Shown piece by piece: positions 24,835 to 33,281 of a stretch of 64,000 nucleotides of DNA. Source of the stretch: Mycolicibacterium mucogenicum DSM 44124 (lineage in GTDB: Bacteria > Actinomycetota > Actinomycetes > Mycobacteriales > Mycobacteriaceae). The stretch is from contig NZ_CP062008.1 of the NCBI RefSeq assembly GCF_005670685.2, forward strand, positions 3,782,001-3,846,000, in the 5' to 3' direction. A model generated the notes under the pieces. The model searched no databases. It was not told where the DNA came from and worked only from the letters and a program-made list of their open reading frames with translations. Made by a program: the position numbers and the translations under genes. Positions within the stretch are counted from its first letter, which is position 1. Every line of letters begins with the position of its first letter.

Positions 24835-26090
24835 ACCCCCACCGGGGCCCGCTGGGCCTTGTACTGCTCGACCCAGTCGACCGAAACCTTGTGCAGATGC
24901 CGGACCAGGATCTCCTGATCGGACAGCGGGTAGTCGTCGACGACGTCGTACTCCAGCGCCGCCTGGGTGCCGCCGAGCATGCCGGCGTCTTGGAGCGCAA
25001 ACTCTTTGAGCACCACCGAGGCGACTTCGTGCTCGATGCGCTCGCGCACCGTGCGTGCCGGATGAAAGGCGTTGTACGCCTCGAACTTATGGGTGTTGTG
25101 CGACGTCGGCCAGTAGCGGTACAGCAGATACCAGCCGTGGTAGATCAGGATTTCCAGGTTGGGGAAGATCTGGAAGTTCGTGATGCCCCACGGTTCGATA
25201 CCACCCGGGTTGAGGCCCGCCGAGAAATGGGTCTCCGGGGTACGCCACGGGCCGACCAGGCCACTGCGGGTGATCCGCTCGACGGGGTACATGTAGTCGG
25301 GATCGAGCTTCCAGCGGCGGGTACCGGCGGTCGACACCAGGCGGTGCGGCCCGTCGATCTGGAAGTGCCCGCACTCGAAGGAGGCGTTGGGTTGACGCAC
25401 CGCGCTCGGCACCTGCTGGGAGTGCAGCGACGGTACGTGGTAGTACTCCTGGAACGCGTCGGCGAAGATCTTCCAGTTGCTGTTGTTCTCCGCGGCGAAG
25501 TCGTACCGCTCGGTCATCGCCCCGAACGGGTAGTCGTCGAGTGCGGTGATCATCGGGCCGAGGAACTCCCGCAGGCTCCACTGCGGCTCGGGATCGAAGT
25601 TGATGAAGATGAAGCCGTTCCACACATCGCAGTGCACGGGCTTGAGGCCATATCGCGAGCTGTCGAGCCCGAAGAACTCGCCCTCCTGCTGCACGAACGT
25701 CAGGTCGCCCTTGAGGTCGTAGCGCCAGCCGTGGTACTTGCAGGTGAACTGCCGGCACCCGCCCTTGGTCTCCTCGTTCGGAAAGTCGTTCCACACCAGC
25801 TTGTTTCCGCGGTGGCGGCAGATGTTGTAGAAGGCGCGGATCTGTTCGTCCTTGCCCTTCACCACGATCACCGAGGTCCTGGCAGCGTCGATCTCCTTGG
25901 TGACGTAGCTGCCGACCCGGGGCACCTCCTCGATCCGTCCGACATTGAGCCACGCGCGTTTGAAGACCGCTTCGCGCTCGAGTTCGTAGAACTCCGGCGA
26001 GATCGAATCGCGGAACGAAATCGGCCCGGTGCCGAGTTCGGGATAGTGCTCGGTCCAGCTGCCTTCCGCGGGCTTGGGCCACTTAGCCAT
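24831..26090 (-). CDS. Rieske non-heme iron oxygenase, alpha subunit, copy 1
   Basis: A 419-residue oxygenase. Rieske ligands: C91/H93 in CRHRG and C117/H120 in CKYHGW. Mononuclear iron site: H218 and H223 in DAFQEYYHVPSLH, with an Asp probably in FALQDAG near the C-terminus. It starts MAKWPKPAEGSWTEHYP, shared with the other two alpha subunits. ATG at 26090 follows GGAGGAG. No beta subunit is present; electrons likely come from the 2Fe-2S reductase two genes upstream. It hydroxylates or dealkylates an unidentified substrate. Confidence 0.93.
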   Translation of the reverse strand: MAKWPKPAEGSWTEHYPELGTGPISFRDSISPEFYELEREAVFKRAWLNVGRIEEVPRVGSYVTKEIDAARTSVIVVKGKDEQIRAFYNICRHRGNKLVWNDFPNEETKGGCRQFTCKYHGWRYDLKGDLTFVQQEGEFFGLDSSRYGLKPVHCDVWNGFIFINFDPEPQWSLREFLGPMITALDDYPFGAMTERYDFAAENNSNWKIFADAFQEYYHVPSLHSQQVPSAVRQPNASFECGHFQIDGPHRLVSTAGTRRWKLDPDYMYPVERITRSGLVGPWRTPETHFSAGLNPGGIEPWGITNFQIFPNLEILIYHGWYLLYRYWPTSHNTHKFEAYNAFHPARTVRERIEHEVASVVLKEFALQDAGMLGGTQAALEYDVVDDYPLSDQEILVRHLHKVSVDWVEQYKAQRAPVGV

Positions 26091-26129
26091 GAACTCCTCC
26101 TCGAAGTTGTTCGGTCACATCGTTTCCCG

Positions 26130-26873
26130 TCACATCACGGCCCCGCCGTTGACACCGAGGGTCTGCCCGGTGATGAAGCCGGCCTCCGACGAGCACAGGA
26201 ACCCGACGGCCGCTGCGATGTCGTCGCCGGTGCCGAGGTGGCCAACCGGGATACTGGCCGCCATCTGCTCGTTGGGCGGTAGATTGCCCGCCGCCTGCGA
26301 CTGGTGCTGCATGGGCGTCTCGATGCCCGACGGCGGTACGTTGTTCACCGTGATCCCCGCCGGACCATATTCGCGGGCAAGTGATTTCGTCAGCGAGAGC
26401 AACGCGCCTTTGGACGCGGCGTAATGCGCCATCCCCGGCGACCCGCGCTGCGCGCTGGACGACGAGATCATCACGATGCGACCCCACCCGGCCGCGAGCA
26501 TGTCGGGTATCGCGACCTGACAGCAGTGGAACGTACCGGTCAGATTGACGTCGATCAGCCGCTGCCACGAATCCAGGCTGATGTCGGTGAAAGCCGCGAA
26601 GTCCACCACGCCGGCACTGGTGACCAGGATGTGCACGGGCCCGAACTCGCTGCGCACCTTGGCGAAGGCGTCTTCCACAGAGACGCGGTCGCTGACGTCG
26701 GCGGCGATCCCGACTGCCTCCACCCCGTCGGCGCGCAGATTTTCCGCAACCCGCTGTGCCGCTTCCCCGTTGAGGTCGAGGACGGCGACCTTGTGCCCCC
26801 GCCGCCCCAATTCATGGCAGGTCGCTTCCCCCATACCCGACGCACCGCCGGTCACCACAGCCACGCGTGTCAT
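26130..26873 (-). CDS. short-chain dehydrogenase/reductase
   Basis: A 247-residue SDR: VVTGGASGMGEA, TSAG, MISSSS and YAASK catalytic pair, ending FITGQTLGVNGG. ATG at 26873; the longer frame upstream overlaps the reductase gene and is not used. It lies between the reductase (8 bp) and the Rieske oxygenase (39 bp), so it may dehydrogenate the oxygenase product. Similar to 2911-3612, including the CHCCQ/FHCIQ region. Confidence 0.9.
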   Translation of the reverse strand: MTRVAVVTGGASGMGEATCHELGRRGHKVAVLDLNGEAAQRVAENLRADGVEAVGIAADVSDRVSVEDAFAKVRSEFGPVHILVTSAGVVDFAAFTDISLDSWQRLIDVNLTGTFHCCQVAIPDMLAAGWGRIVMISSSSAQRGSPGMAHYAASKGALLSLTKSLAREYGPAGITVNNVPPSGIETPMQHQSQAAGNLPPNEQMAASIPVGHLGTGDDIAAAVGFLCSSEAGFITGQTLGVNGGAVM

Positions 26874-26881
26874 GCGCACTC

Positions 26882-27898
26882 CTACTCGTAAACCACTCGA
26901 ACGGTCCTGCTGGTCGGCAGGGACTGGCAGGTCAGCACCCAGCCGTCGGCGACCTCGTCGTCGTCGAGGGCATCGTTGTTGAGCATGTGCGCACTGCCTT
27001 CGACGATGCGCGCCATACACGTTCCGCAGGAACCGGTTTCGCACGACGACGGCGCCCGCAGACCCGCGATGCGGGCCGTCTGCAGCAGCGTGTTGCCCGC
27101 CCGGTATTCCACCGTCGTCTTGCGGCGGTCGAGTTCGATGGTGACTTCCTCGGTTACCGACGCAGCCGTCTCCTCGGCCGATACCGTCGCAACCTCGAAG
27201 CGCTCCAGGTGAATCCGGCTCCGTGGCGTCCCGGTCTGCATGACCGCGGATTCCACTGCGTCCATGAACGGTCCGGGTCCGCAGATGTAGTACTCCGCGT
27301 CGCCCGCCTCGGCAATGAAGGACGCGATGGCCTCCGGTTGCACGATGCCGTCGACATCGTCGAAGTGGTGCCGCACTGTCAGCCGGTCGGGATGGGACTC
27401 TGCCAGTGCGGCAAGGGAATCGGCGAAGATCACCGAGTCGCTGCTGCGATTGGCATAGAACAACCGGATGCGGCGCGCGGTTCCTGCCAGCGCGGCCCCG
27501 ATGAGAGAGTGGATCGGCGTGATCCCGCTGCCACCGGCGAAGGCGACGAGGTCACGCTCCCCGTCGCCCAGCACGAAGCGTCCTTCCGGCGGCGCGGCTT
27601 CGATGTGACCGCCGACCTCAGCGCTGTCGTTCAGCCAGTTTGAGACCAGCCCGCTGCCGTCACGTTTGATCGTGATCTGCAGGTCGTCGCCGTTATGGGG
27701 CGACGACGACATCGAGTAGCACCGGCGGTGCTGATCGCCGCCCAGCTGCACCCGCAGGGTCAGGAATTGCCCTGCCTGGTAACGGAATCGGGGCGCGCAG
27801 TCCTCGGGGATGTCGAGAACCAGCGACACGGCGTCGCCGGTTTCCCGCACCACCCGCTTGATGCGTAGTGACGCGAAGTCGTCCACAAGATCGGCCAT
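26882..27898 (-). CDS. KshB-like oxygenase reductase (FAD, NAD(P)H, plant-type 2Fe-2S)
   Basis: A 338-residue three-domain reductase: FAD-binding RRCYSMSSSP (58-67), NAD(P)-binding AGGSGITP (121-128) and YYICGPGPFMD, and a C-terminal plant-type ferredoxin with C286, C291, C294 and C324. This order is that of KshB/HmpX-type reductases that drive two-component Rieske oxygenases. First gene of the 23651-27898 operon, with palindromic operators within 50 bp of its start. It is the only such reductase in the window, so it may serve all three Rieske oxygenases. Confidence 0.93.
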   Translation of the reverse strand: MADLVDDFASLRIKRVVRETGDAVSLVLDIPEDCAPRFRYQAGQFLTLRVQLGGDQHRRCYSMSSSPHNGDDLQITIKRDGSGLVSNWLNDSAEVGGHIEAAPPEGRFVLGDGERDLVAFAGGSGITPIHSLIGAALAGTARRIRLFYANRSSDSVIFADSLAALAESHPDRLTVRHHFDDVDGIVQPEAIASFIAEAGDAEYYICGPGPFMDAVESAVMQTGTPRSRIHLERFEVATVSAEETAASVTEEVTIELDRRKTTVEYRAGNTLLQTARIAGLRAPSSCETGSCGTCMARIVEGSAHMLNNDALDDDEVADGWVLTCQSLPTSRTVRVVYE

Positions 27899-27909
27899 CC
27901 CCTCGACAG

Positions 27910-27947
27910 TATCAAGTACTTGTCATTGATATCAAGTGATTGATATT
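27910..27947. promoter_or_regulatory. tandem TCAAGTACTTGA-type operators
   Basis: Two adjacent palindromes: ATCAAGTACTTGTCAT (27911-27926) and ATATCAAGTGATTGATAT (27929-27946). They lie 13-48 bp upstream of the reductase start. The reverse complement of the first is nearly identical to the site at 31393, pointing to one regulator for both Rieske operons. Confidence 0.7.
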
Positions 27948-28030
27948 GACTTGTTGACTCTGCACTTACGGCGTACCCCACTCGCACTTTTACGCCCTGC
28001 GTACAGGGTCAACGGCAGGGCCGGGGACCG

Positions 28031-28483
28031 TCAGTCGCCGACGTGATCGTCGATCAACTTGTGTCCGGTGCCCTGCTCGACGACGCGTGTGAGCAGCCGC
28101 TTGAGGGTCTCCTGCTCCTCGGCGGTGAGCACACCGAACACCGCTTCGTGCGCCTCGACTGCGTCGCTGACGACCGCGGCAGCGGTCTTGCGTCCCTGCT
28201 CGGTCAGGAAGGCCTGGAGGATGCGGGCATGCTGCGGATCCGGCTTGCGTTGCACCAGCCCGCGATCCTCGAGCGCCTTGAGCGCCAACTGCACACCCTG
28301 CGGGGTGATGAGCAGCCGGCGCGCCAGGTCGGCGCCGGACAGTCCCGGCTCATTGGCGAGTTGGCGCAGCACACCGATCTGCGCGGTACTGACGCCGTGA
28401 CTACTGACGGCTTCGTTCACTGATGTCAGTGAGAAGTAGAACGCCTGCTTGAGATGCCAGAGGAGGTTCTCGTCCAGGTCCAC
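28031..28483 (-). CDS. MarR-family transcriptional regulator
   Basis: A 150-residue winged-helix regulator: GVSTAQIGVLRQLANEPGLS, recognition helix LLITPQGVQLALKALEDRG and the wing with LVQRKPDPQHAR. MarR proteins usually repress catabolic genes and release on binding an aromatic or acidic ligand. GTG at 28483 overlaps the amidohydrolase stop by one base, so it is the last gene of the Rieske operon it probably controls. Candidate binder of the TCAAGTACTTGA-type sites at 27.9, 31.4 and 36.9 kb. Confidence 0.9.
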   Translation of the reverse strand: MDLDENLLWHLKQAFYFSLTSVNEAVSSHGVSTAQIGVLRQLANEPGLSGADLARRLLITPQGVQLALKALEDRGLVQRKPDPQHARILQAFLTEQGRKTAAAVVSDAVEAHEAVFGVLTAEEQETLKRLLTRVVEQGTGHKLIDDHVGD

Positions 28484-29742
28484 TACGCACCTCCATCGAC
28501 CTGCTTGTAGATCTGCCCCGCTTTCATCACGAAGCGCACGTCCAGCGTACTGGCGATATCGCTGGATACGTCCCCGGGCACGGCCACGATGTCCGCAAGG
28601 TAGCCGGGGGCGAGGCGCCCGAGTTCGTCGTCGGCGTCGATGAGTTCGGCGCTCGTGACGGTCGCGGCCCGGATGGCCTGCATCGGCGTCATGCCGCGCG
28701 AGACGAGCGCGCAGAGCTCTTTCGCGTTCTGCCCGTGCGGCACTGCCGGCGCATCGGTTCCGCAGGCGATGCGCACTCCGGCCGCGATGGCCTTGGGCAA
28801 CATCGCCTGTGCCTGCGGAAACACGACCTCGGCTTTCTTGCGCAGCTCGGGCGCGATGCGGTCGATCGCCATCGCCTCGGTGAGGTAGGTCGTCGACACC
28901 AGGAATGTGCCCGTGTCGGCCATCAGCTTGATGGTGTCGTCGCTCGCCAGGAAGCCGTGTTCGATGCAGTCGATGCCGGCGCGAATGCAGGCCCGAATAG
29001 CGCTGTCCCCCACCGCGTGTGCGGCCACCCGCACGCCGGCGCGGTGCGCCTCGTCGGCGATCGCGGCGAACTCGTCGTCGGAATACTGCTGGGCACCCGG
29101 AGCCGTGCTGTGCGACATCACGCCACCGGAAGCCGACACCTTGATCAGCTTGGCGCCGTGCCGGACCTGATAGCGCACGCAGGCGCGGACCTCGTCGACG
29201 CCGTTGGCGATGCCCTCCCCGACGGACAGCGGCATGATGCCCGGCGCCAGGCGCTGGAACACCGTCGGATCGAGGTGACCTCCGTACGGCGTCACGGCGT
29301 GCCCGGCCGGGTAGATCCGGGGCCCGACGTGCCAGCCCTGCTCGATCGCCCGCATGAGAGCGACGTCCAGCAGGTAGCCGCCGGTCTTGACCATCAGCCC
29401 GAGGTTGCGCACGGTGGTGAACCCGGCGTCCAGCGTGGTGCGGGCGTTGACGGCGCCGCGCAGTGTCCGATACGCCGGATCGTCCTGCACGCCGTGCATC
29501 GGACTGGGCAGCCCTTCCGGCCCACCGGGTCCACCGATGAGCAGGTTGAGCTCCATGTCCATCAAGCCGGGCAGTAGCGTCACATCGCCGAGATCGATGA
29601 CGGTGGCCGAATCCGGCACGGGTTCAACCGGATTGACGGCCTTGATGCGGTCGCCCTCGACCACGACGACGGCAGGCGACCGAACTTCGCCGGTGTTTAC
29701 ATCGGCCCAGCGGGCGGCCCGCAGGACAGTGAGTGCCGTCAT
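28483..29742 (-). CDS. amidohydrolase-1 family protein with altered metal site, copy 1
   Basis: A 419-residue imidazolonepropionase/prolidase-like amidohydrolase. The expected PGxxDxHxH motif reads PGLMDMELN, replacing both histidines with Glu and Asn. The remaining site is intact: Lys in GAKLIKV (usually carboxylated), His in VAAHAVG, His in DCIEHGF, Asp in CGTDAPA. ATG at 29742 overlaps the small Rieske-associated gene (ATGA); the open frame upstream is not used. It is a paralogue of 48951-50162 in the same gene order. Probably hydrolytic with one metal, but the reaction is not predictable. Confidence 0.87.
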   Translation of the reverse strand: MTALTVLRAARWADVNTGEVRSPAVVVVEGDRIKAVNPVEPVPDSATVIDLGDVTLLPGLMDMELNLLIGGPGGPEGLPSPMHGVQDDPAYRTLRGAVNARTTLDAGFTTVRNLGLMVKTGGYLLDVALMRAIEQGWHVGPRIYPAGHAVTPYGGHLDPTVFQRLAPGIMPLSVGEGIANGVDEVRACVRYQVRHGAKLIKVSASGGVMSHSTAPGAQQYSDDEFAAIADEAHRAGVRVAAHAVGDSAIRACIRAGIDCIEHGFLASDDTIKLMADTGTFLVSTTYLTEAMAIDRIAPELRKKAEVVFPQAQAMLPKAIAAGVRIACGTDAPAVPHGQNAKELCALVSRGMTPMQAIRAATVTSAELIDADDELGRLAPGYLADIVAVPGDVSSDIASTLDVRFVMKAGQIYKQVDGGA

Positions 29743-30074
29743 GGCACCGGTTCGTAAACACAGTCGAGCTTTGTGGCGCCGGAGTCGGGAACCCGCGGCT
29801 GCTTCCAGCACTCGATGGGGAACGACACCATGATCATGGAGTACAGCAGGTGCATGAGGTTCAGGACATCCTCAGGCATGTCGTCGAGGCTGAACTTGTC
29901 GCAGAACGCGATAGCGTCCTCTGCCCGCGGCGTGATCGCGTCGTAGAACGCCTGCATCTGGGCCATCGAACTGTCGAGCCGCTTGGCATACCGCTGGGCT
30001 TCCGTCGGCAGGCACCACTCGGAAAACGGCTCCAGGTCGGCGAATTCGGCCGGCAATGTCACGGTCATGATCAC
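29739..30074 (-). CDS. small Rieske-associated protein (unknown family), copy 2
   Basis: A 111-residue protein, homologous to 24493-24834 and 48609-48947 (LPAEFADLEPFS, YAKRLDSSMAQMQ, DDMPEDVLNLMHLLYSMIMVS). GTG at 30074 overlaps the Rieske stop by 4 bp and the end overlaps the amidohydrolase start by 4 bp, so the three gene products are made in step. Closer to copy 3 (both share SFP-E-WKQPRV near the end) than to copy 1, as expected if the whole module was duplicated. Confidence 0.8.
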   Translation of the reverse strand: MIMTVTLPAEFADLEPFSEWCLPTEAQRYAKRLDSSMAQMQAFYDAITPRAEDAIAFCDKFSLDDMPEDVLNLMHLLYSMIMVSFPIECWKQPRVPDSGATKLDCVYEPVP

Positions 30075-31336
30075 ACCTCCGCCGTCTTGCGCTGGTAGTC
30101 CTCGATCCAGGCGGCGGTCTCGTGGTGCAGGTGGCGGATCAGCACCTCCTGGTCACACAGCAGGAATTCGTTGACGGTGCGGGACTCGATCATCGACTGC
30201 GTGGCCTCCAATGTGTTGGCGTCCTGCAGGCCGTACTCCTTGAACGTCACCGCCGCGAGCTCCTGTCCGATGCGCTCGCGCGGACTGCGCGCCGGCGGGA
30301 AATACAGCGTGCATTCGAAGGTGTGGGTGTTGTACGACGTCGGCCAGTAGTGGTAGGTGAGGTACCAGCCCTGCCCCCAGAACAGCACGACGAAGTTGGG
30401 GAACAACTGGAACGAATCCAGGCCCCACGGATCGCATTTCGCCGGATTCAGGCCGACGGGCATCTCCCCCAGGTCGGGTGAATCCCACGGCCCGAACAGT
30501 CCGCTCTGGCAGATGTCCTCCATGGGCTTGCGCATCTCGGCGCCCATCTCCCACACCCGCACCCCGGAAGTGCTGACGAGCCGGTGCGGTCCGTCGATGC
30601 GGTAGTGCGGCGCCTCGAAACCGGCCTGCGCCGCGGCCTTCGAATAGTTGGTCGGCGACTGGTTCGCATGCAGCACGGGCGCGTGGTAGAACTCCTGGAA
30701 CGCGTCCATGTACAGCTTCCAATTCGCTTTGACCTCAGAGCGATACGTGAACTTCGAGGTCAGCTTCTCGAACGGATAGCCCTCCAGCCCCAGGATCATC
30801 GGGCCGAGGAAGTCGCGCAGCGACTGCTCGGGCTCGAGTGCGAAGTTGACGAAGATGAACCCCTCCCAGACGTCGCAGTGCACGGGCACCAGGCCGTACC
30901 GCTCCTTGTCGAGGTCGAAGAACTCACCCTCCTGCTGCACGAACGTCAGGTTGCCGTCGAGGTCGTAACGCCAGGCGTGGTACTTGCAGGTGAACTGCTT
31001 GCAGAAGCCCTTCGTCTCCTCCAGCGGCATGTCGTTCCACACCAGCTTGTTGCCCCGGTGCCGGCAGATGTTGTGAAACGCCTTCACCTCGCCGGCATTG
31101 TTGCGCACCACGATGATCGAGGTGCCGACCACCTTGAGCTCTTTGGTGAAGTAGCTGCCCTTGCGCGGAAGTTGTTCGACGCGACCGACATTCAGCCACG
31201 CCCGCTTGAACACCGCCTTGCGTTCAATCTCGAACTGCTCGGGACTGATCGAGTCCTCGTACGACACCGGGTCGGTGCCCAGCCGCGGATAGTGTTCGGT
31301 CCAACTGCCCTCGGGCGGCTTGGGAAACCGAGCCAT
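30071..31336 (-). CDS. Rieske non-heme iron oxygenase, alpha subunit, copy 2
   Basis: A 421-residue oxygenase with C91/H93 and C117/H120 for the Rieske cluster and H218/H223 in DAFQEFYHAPVLH for the mononuclear iron; LQDANTLEATQ near the C-terminus probably supplies the Asp. ATG at 31336 follows GAGGAG. First gene of the Rieske-small protein-amidohydrolase-MarR operon. No reductase or ferredoxin is in this operon, so it likely shares the one at 26882. The closest relative in the window is copy 3. Confidence 0.93.
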   Translation of the reverse strand: MARFPKPPEGSWTEHYPRLGTDPVSYEDSISPEQFEIERKAVFKRAWLNVGRVEQLPRKGSYFTKELKVVGTSIIVVRNNAGEVKAFHNICRHRGNKLVWNDMPLEETKGFCKQFTCKYHAWRYDLDGNLTFVQQEGEFFDLDKERYGLVPVHCDVWEGFIFVNFALEPEQSLRDFLGPMILGLEGYPFEKLTSKFTYRSEVKANWKLYMDAFQEFYHAPVLHANQSPTNYSKAAAQAGFEAPHYRIDGPHRLVSTSGVRVWEMGAEMRKPMEDICQSGLFGPWDSPDLGEMPVGLNPAKCDPWGLDSFQLFPNFVVLFWGQGWYLTYHYWPTSYNTHTFECTLYFPPARSPRERIGQELAAVTFKEYGLQDANTLEATQSMIESRTVNEFLLCDQEVLIRHLHHETAAWIEDYQRKTAEV

Positions 31337-31392
31337 GACGCACTCCTCATCGACGTGCCTACACAGGCGACGGTATCCGTCGCGCGCGCCAA

Positions 31393-31410
31393 TGACAAGT
31401 AGTTGATATT
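31393..31410. promoter_or_regulatory. TCAAGTACTTGA-type operator
   Basis: ATGACAAGTAGTTGATAT, 57 bp upstream of the Rieske start. It differs from the reverse complement of the 27911-27926 site at two of 18 positions. Confidence 0.7.
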
Positions 31411-31427
31411 CATGTCGCCGGGGTTCT

Positions 31428-32030
31428 TCAGGCGAACTTGATCGCCGAGACGTACATGTCGACGACCGGCCGGAACAGGTCGACGCCGTCGAGCTCATTG
31501 CTCAAGACGATGGCATCGCTGGTGGCCAGCAGAATCTGCGCGAACGTCGACGCGGGTATCAGCAGCGTCCCGCCCAGCCGGTCGACGCCCTCGACGATGA
31601 AACCCGCCAATGCCTCGACGACCTCGGATCGCCTGGCCGCCACACGGTCTCGCACTTCAGGGTTGCGCAGCAGATAGAGCGTGAACTCGTAACCCAGCGC
31701 AGCGTGTTCGGCGCCGCGGCCACGACTCAGCTCGAGCCAGCGCTCGGCGATCTCATCCCGCTCATGCGCCCCGACGCGCTCCGACCGCGACATCACTTCG
31801 GTGAATTTGTCGAAGTACTGGCGCCAGTAGCGGTCATTGACCGCGAGGAACAGGTCTTCCTTGGTGGCGAAATGCTTGTAGATGGCGCCCTTGGTGTAGC
31901 CGGCGACGGATGCGATCTCGTCGAGAGTCGCTGGCGTGAAGCCCTTTTCAGCGAAGACATCCTCAGCTGCATCCAGCAGCAGCGAACGCGTGTGTTCCAG
32001 TCGCCGCTCCCGCGTCCAACGCTCCACCAT
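31428..32030 (-). CDS. TetR-family regulator
   Basis: A 200-residue TetR regulator with N-terminal HTH (VFAEKGFTPATLDEIASVAGYTKGAIYKHF, residues about 26-55) and a variable ligand-binding half. ATG at 32030 is chosen; the longer upstream frame crosses the intergenic palindrome. Divergent from the AveC-like operon with an AGATACC palindrome between them, so it most likely controls that operon and itself. Confidence 0.9.
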   Translation of the reverse strand: MVERWTRERRLEHTRSLLLDAAEDVFAEKGFTPATLDEIASVAGYTKGAIYKHFATKEDLFLAVNDRYWRQYFDKFTEVMSRSERVGAHERDEIAERWLELSRGRGAEHAALGYEFTLYLLRNPEVRDRVAARRSEVVEALAGFIVEGVDRLGGTLLIPASTFAQILLATSDAIVLSNELDGVDLFRPVVDMYVSAIKFA

Positions 32031-32073
32031 GGAAAAATTCTGCCACAGAATCCAAGATTCCCCTTGGAAACTG

Positions 32074-32091
32074 AGATACCGATGGGTATCT
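32074..32091. promoter_or_regulatory. AGATACC-N4-GGTATCT operator
   Basis: Perfect 7-4-7 palindrome in the 90-bp gap between TetR (minus) and the first AveC-like gene (plus). A second inverted repeat, TCCAAG-N6-CTTGGA, lies at about 32051-32068. The 12 bases CCGATGGGTATC recur exactly at 2732-2743 upstream of the CoA-transferase. Confidence 0.6.
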
Positions 32092-32120
32092 TCGAGACAA
32101 CACGAACTCGAGGAGGCCTC

Positions 32121-33275
32121 GTGAGTGAAATGCTGAGCAAGAAATCCACTGTTACCGAGTCGCTGGGCGGAACCGCGAATCTCGGTGGCAGCCAAGCCCC
32201 GTCGACTCCCGTCAAGATCTGGGCGTTCTTCGGCGGCGCCCTGCTGCTGTTCCAGATCTACGTCTGGACCCGTTGGGTCACCGGGCCGTATTTCGTCCGG
32301 GTACCGGCCGGTCCCACCGACCCGCCCACGTTCATGAAGACCATGCTGATGGTGAACTGCGCCTTCATGGTGGTGGGCTTCCCCGCCGCCGTGTGGTGGT
32401 TCCTCATCAGGCCGTGGCTCCGCGAGCGGCGCATCACGCTCGACGGCATGCTCTTCGTGTCGTGTGCCCTCTTCTTCTTCCAGGACCCGCTGCTGAACTA
32501 CTCCAACACCTGGTGCACCTACAACATGTGGCTCTGGAACCGGGGCTCCTGGACGTCGAACATCCCCAGCTGGATCTCGCCGGAATCACCAGGGCATCAA
32601 GTCGGCGAACCGCTCCCCATCAACATGCCCGGCTACGGCCTGGTGCTGGCGACGGTGATGGTCGGCTGCTGGGCAATGAAGAAGATCAAGCAGCGTCGGC
32701 CGGATATCAGCAATTTCCGATTGGTCCTGGCGACATACGTTTTCTGCTTCTTCTTCGATTTCGTCATGGAAGCGCTGATCCTGTTGCCGATCGGCCTCTT
32801 CGTATATCCCGGCGCGATTCGATCGGTGTCGTTCAACGCCGGCACCTACTACCAATGGCCCGTCTATGAAGGGCTGATGTGGGGCGCCGTCATGACCGCG
32901 CTGTGCTGTCTGCGGTTCTTCACCGACGACCGCGGCCGCACCGTCGTCGAACGTGGACTCGACCACGTCCGCGGCGGCGTCTTCCGGCAGCAACTGGTCC
33001 GGTTCCTGGCGATCTTCGCCGCCTGCAGCGGCGCGTTCTTCTTCTTCTACAACGTCCCCGCGCAGTGGTTCGGCCTCCACGCCGACCCGTGGCCCGAGGA
33101 CGTCCAGAAGCGCTCGTACTTCAGCCAGAGCGTCTGCGACGAACACACGCCGTGCCCGAACCCAGTGCTGCCCATACCGACCAAGCGCTCCGGCTATATC
33201 GATGTCGACGGCAAGCTCGTGCTGCCGCCGGGCAAGGAGATGCCCAAAGACGCTCCCGTACAGGTCGGTAAGTGA
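32121..33275 (+). CDS. AveC-like polytopic membrane protein, copy 1
   Basis: A 384-residue protein with about seven hydrophobic segments (for example IWAFFGGALLLFQIYVW and LVLATYVFCFFFDFVMEALI) and conserved FFQDPLLNY, GTYYQWPVYEGLMWG and FTDDRGRT motifs. It resembles the AveC family, whose founding member is the avermectin dehydratase/spirocyclase; mycobacterial members have no assigned reaction. GTG at 32121 has GAGGAGG upstream; an earlier in-frame ATG at 32082 lies inside the operator. It is followed by a tandem paralogue and by NorQ/NorD-type genes. Confidence 0.83.
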   Translation: MSEMLSKKSTVTESLGGTANLGGSQAPSTPVKIWAFFGGALLLFQIYVWTRWVTGPYFVRVPAGPTDPPTFMKTMLMVNCAFMVVGFPAAVWWFLIRPWLRERRITLDGMLFVSCALFFFQDPLLNYSNTWCTYNMWLWNRGSWTSNIPSWISPESPGHQVGEPLPINMPGYGLVLATVMVGCWAMKKIKQRRPDISNFRLVLATYVFCFFFDFVMEALILLPIGLFVYPGAIRSVSFNAGTYYQWPVYEGLMWGAVMTALCCLRFFTDDRGRTVVERGLDHVRGGVFRQQLVRFLAIFAACSGAFFFFYNVPAQWFGLHADPWPEDVQKRSYFSQSVCDEHTPCPNPVLPIPTKRSGYIDVDGKLVLPPGKEMPKDAPVQVGK

Positions 33276-33281
33276 CGCCGC

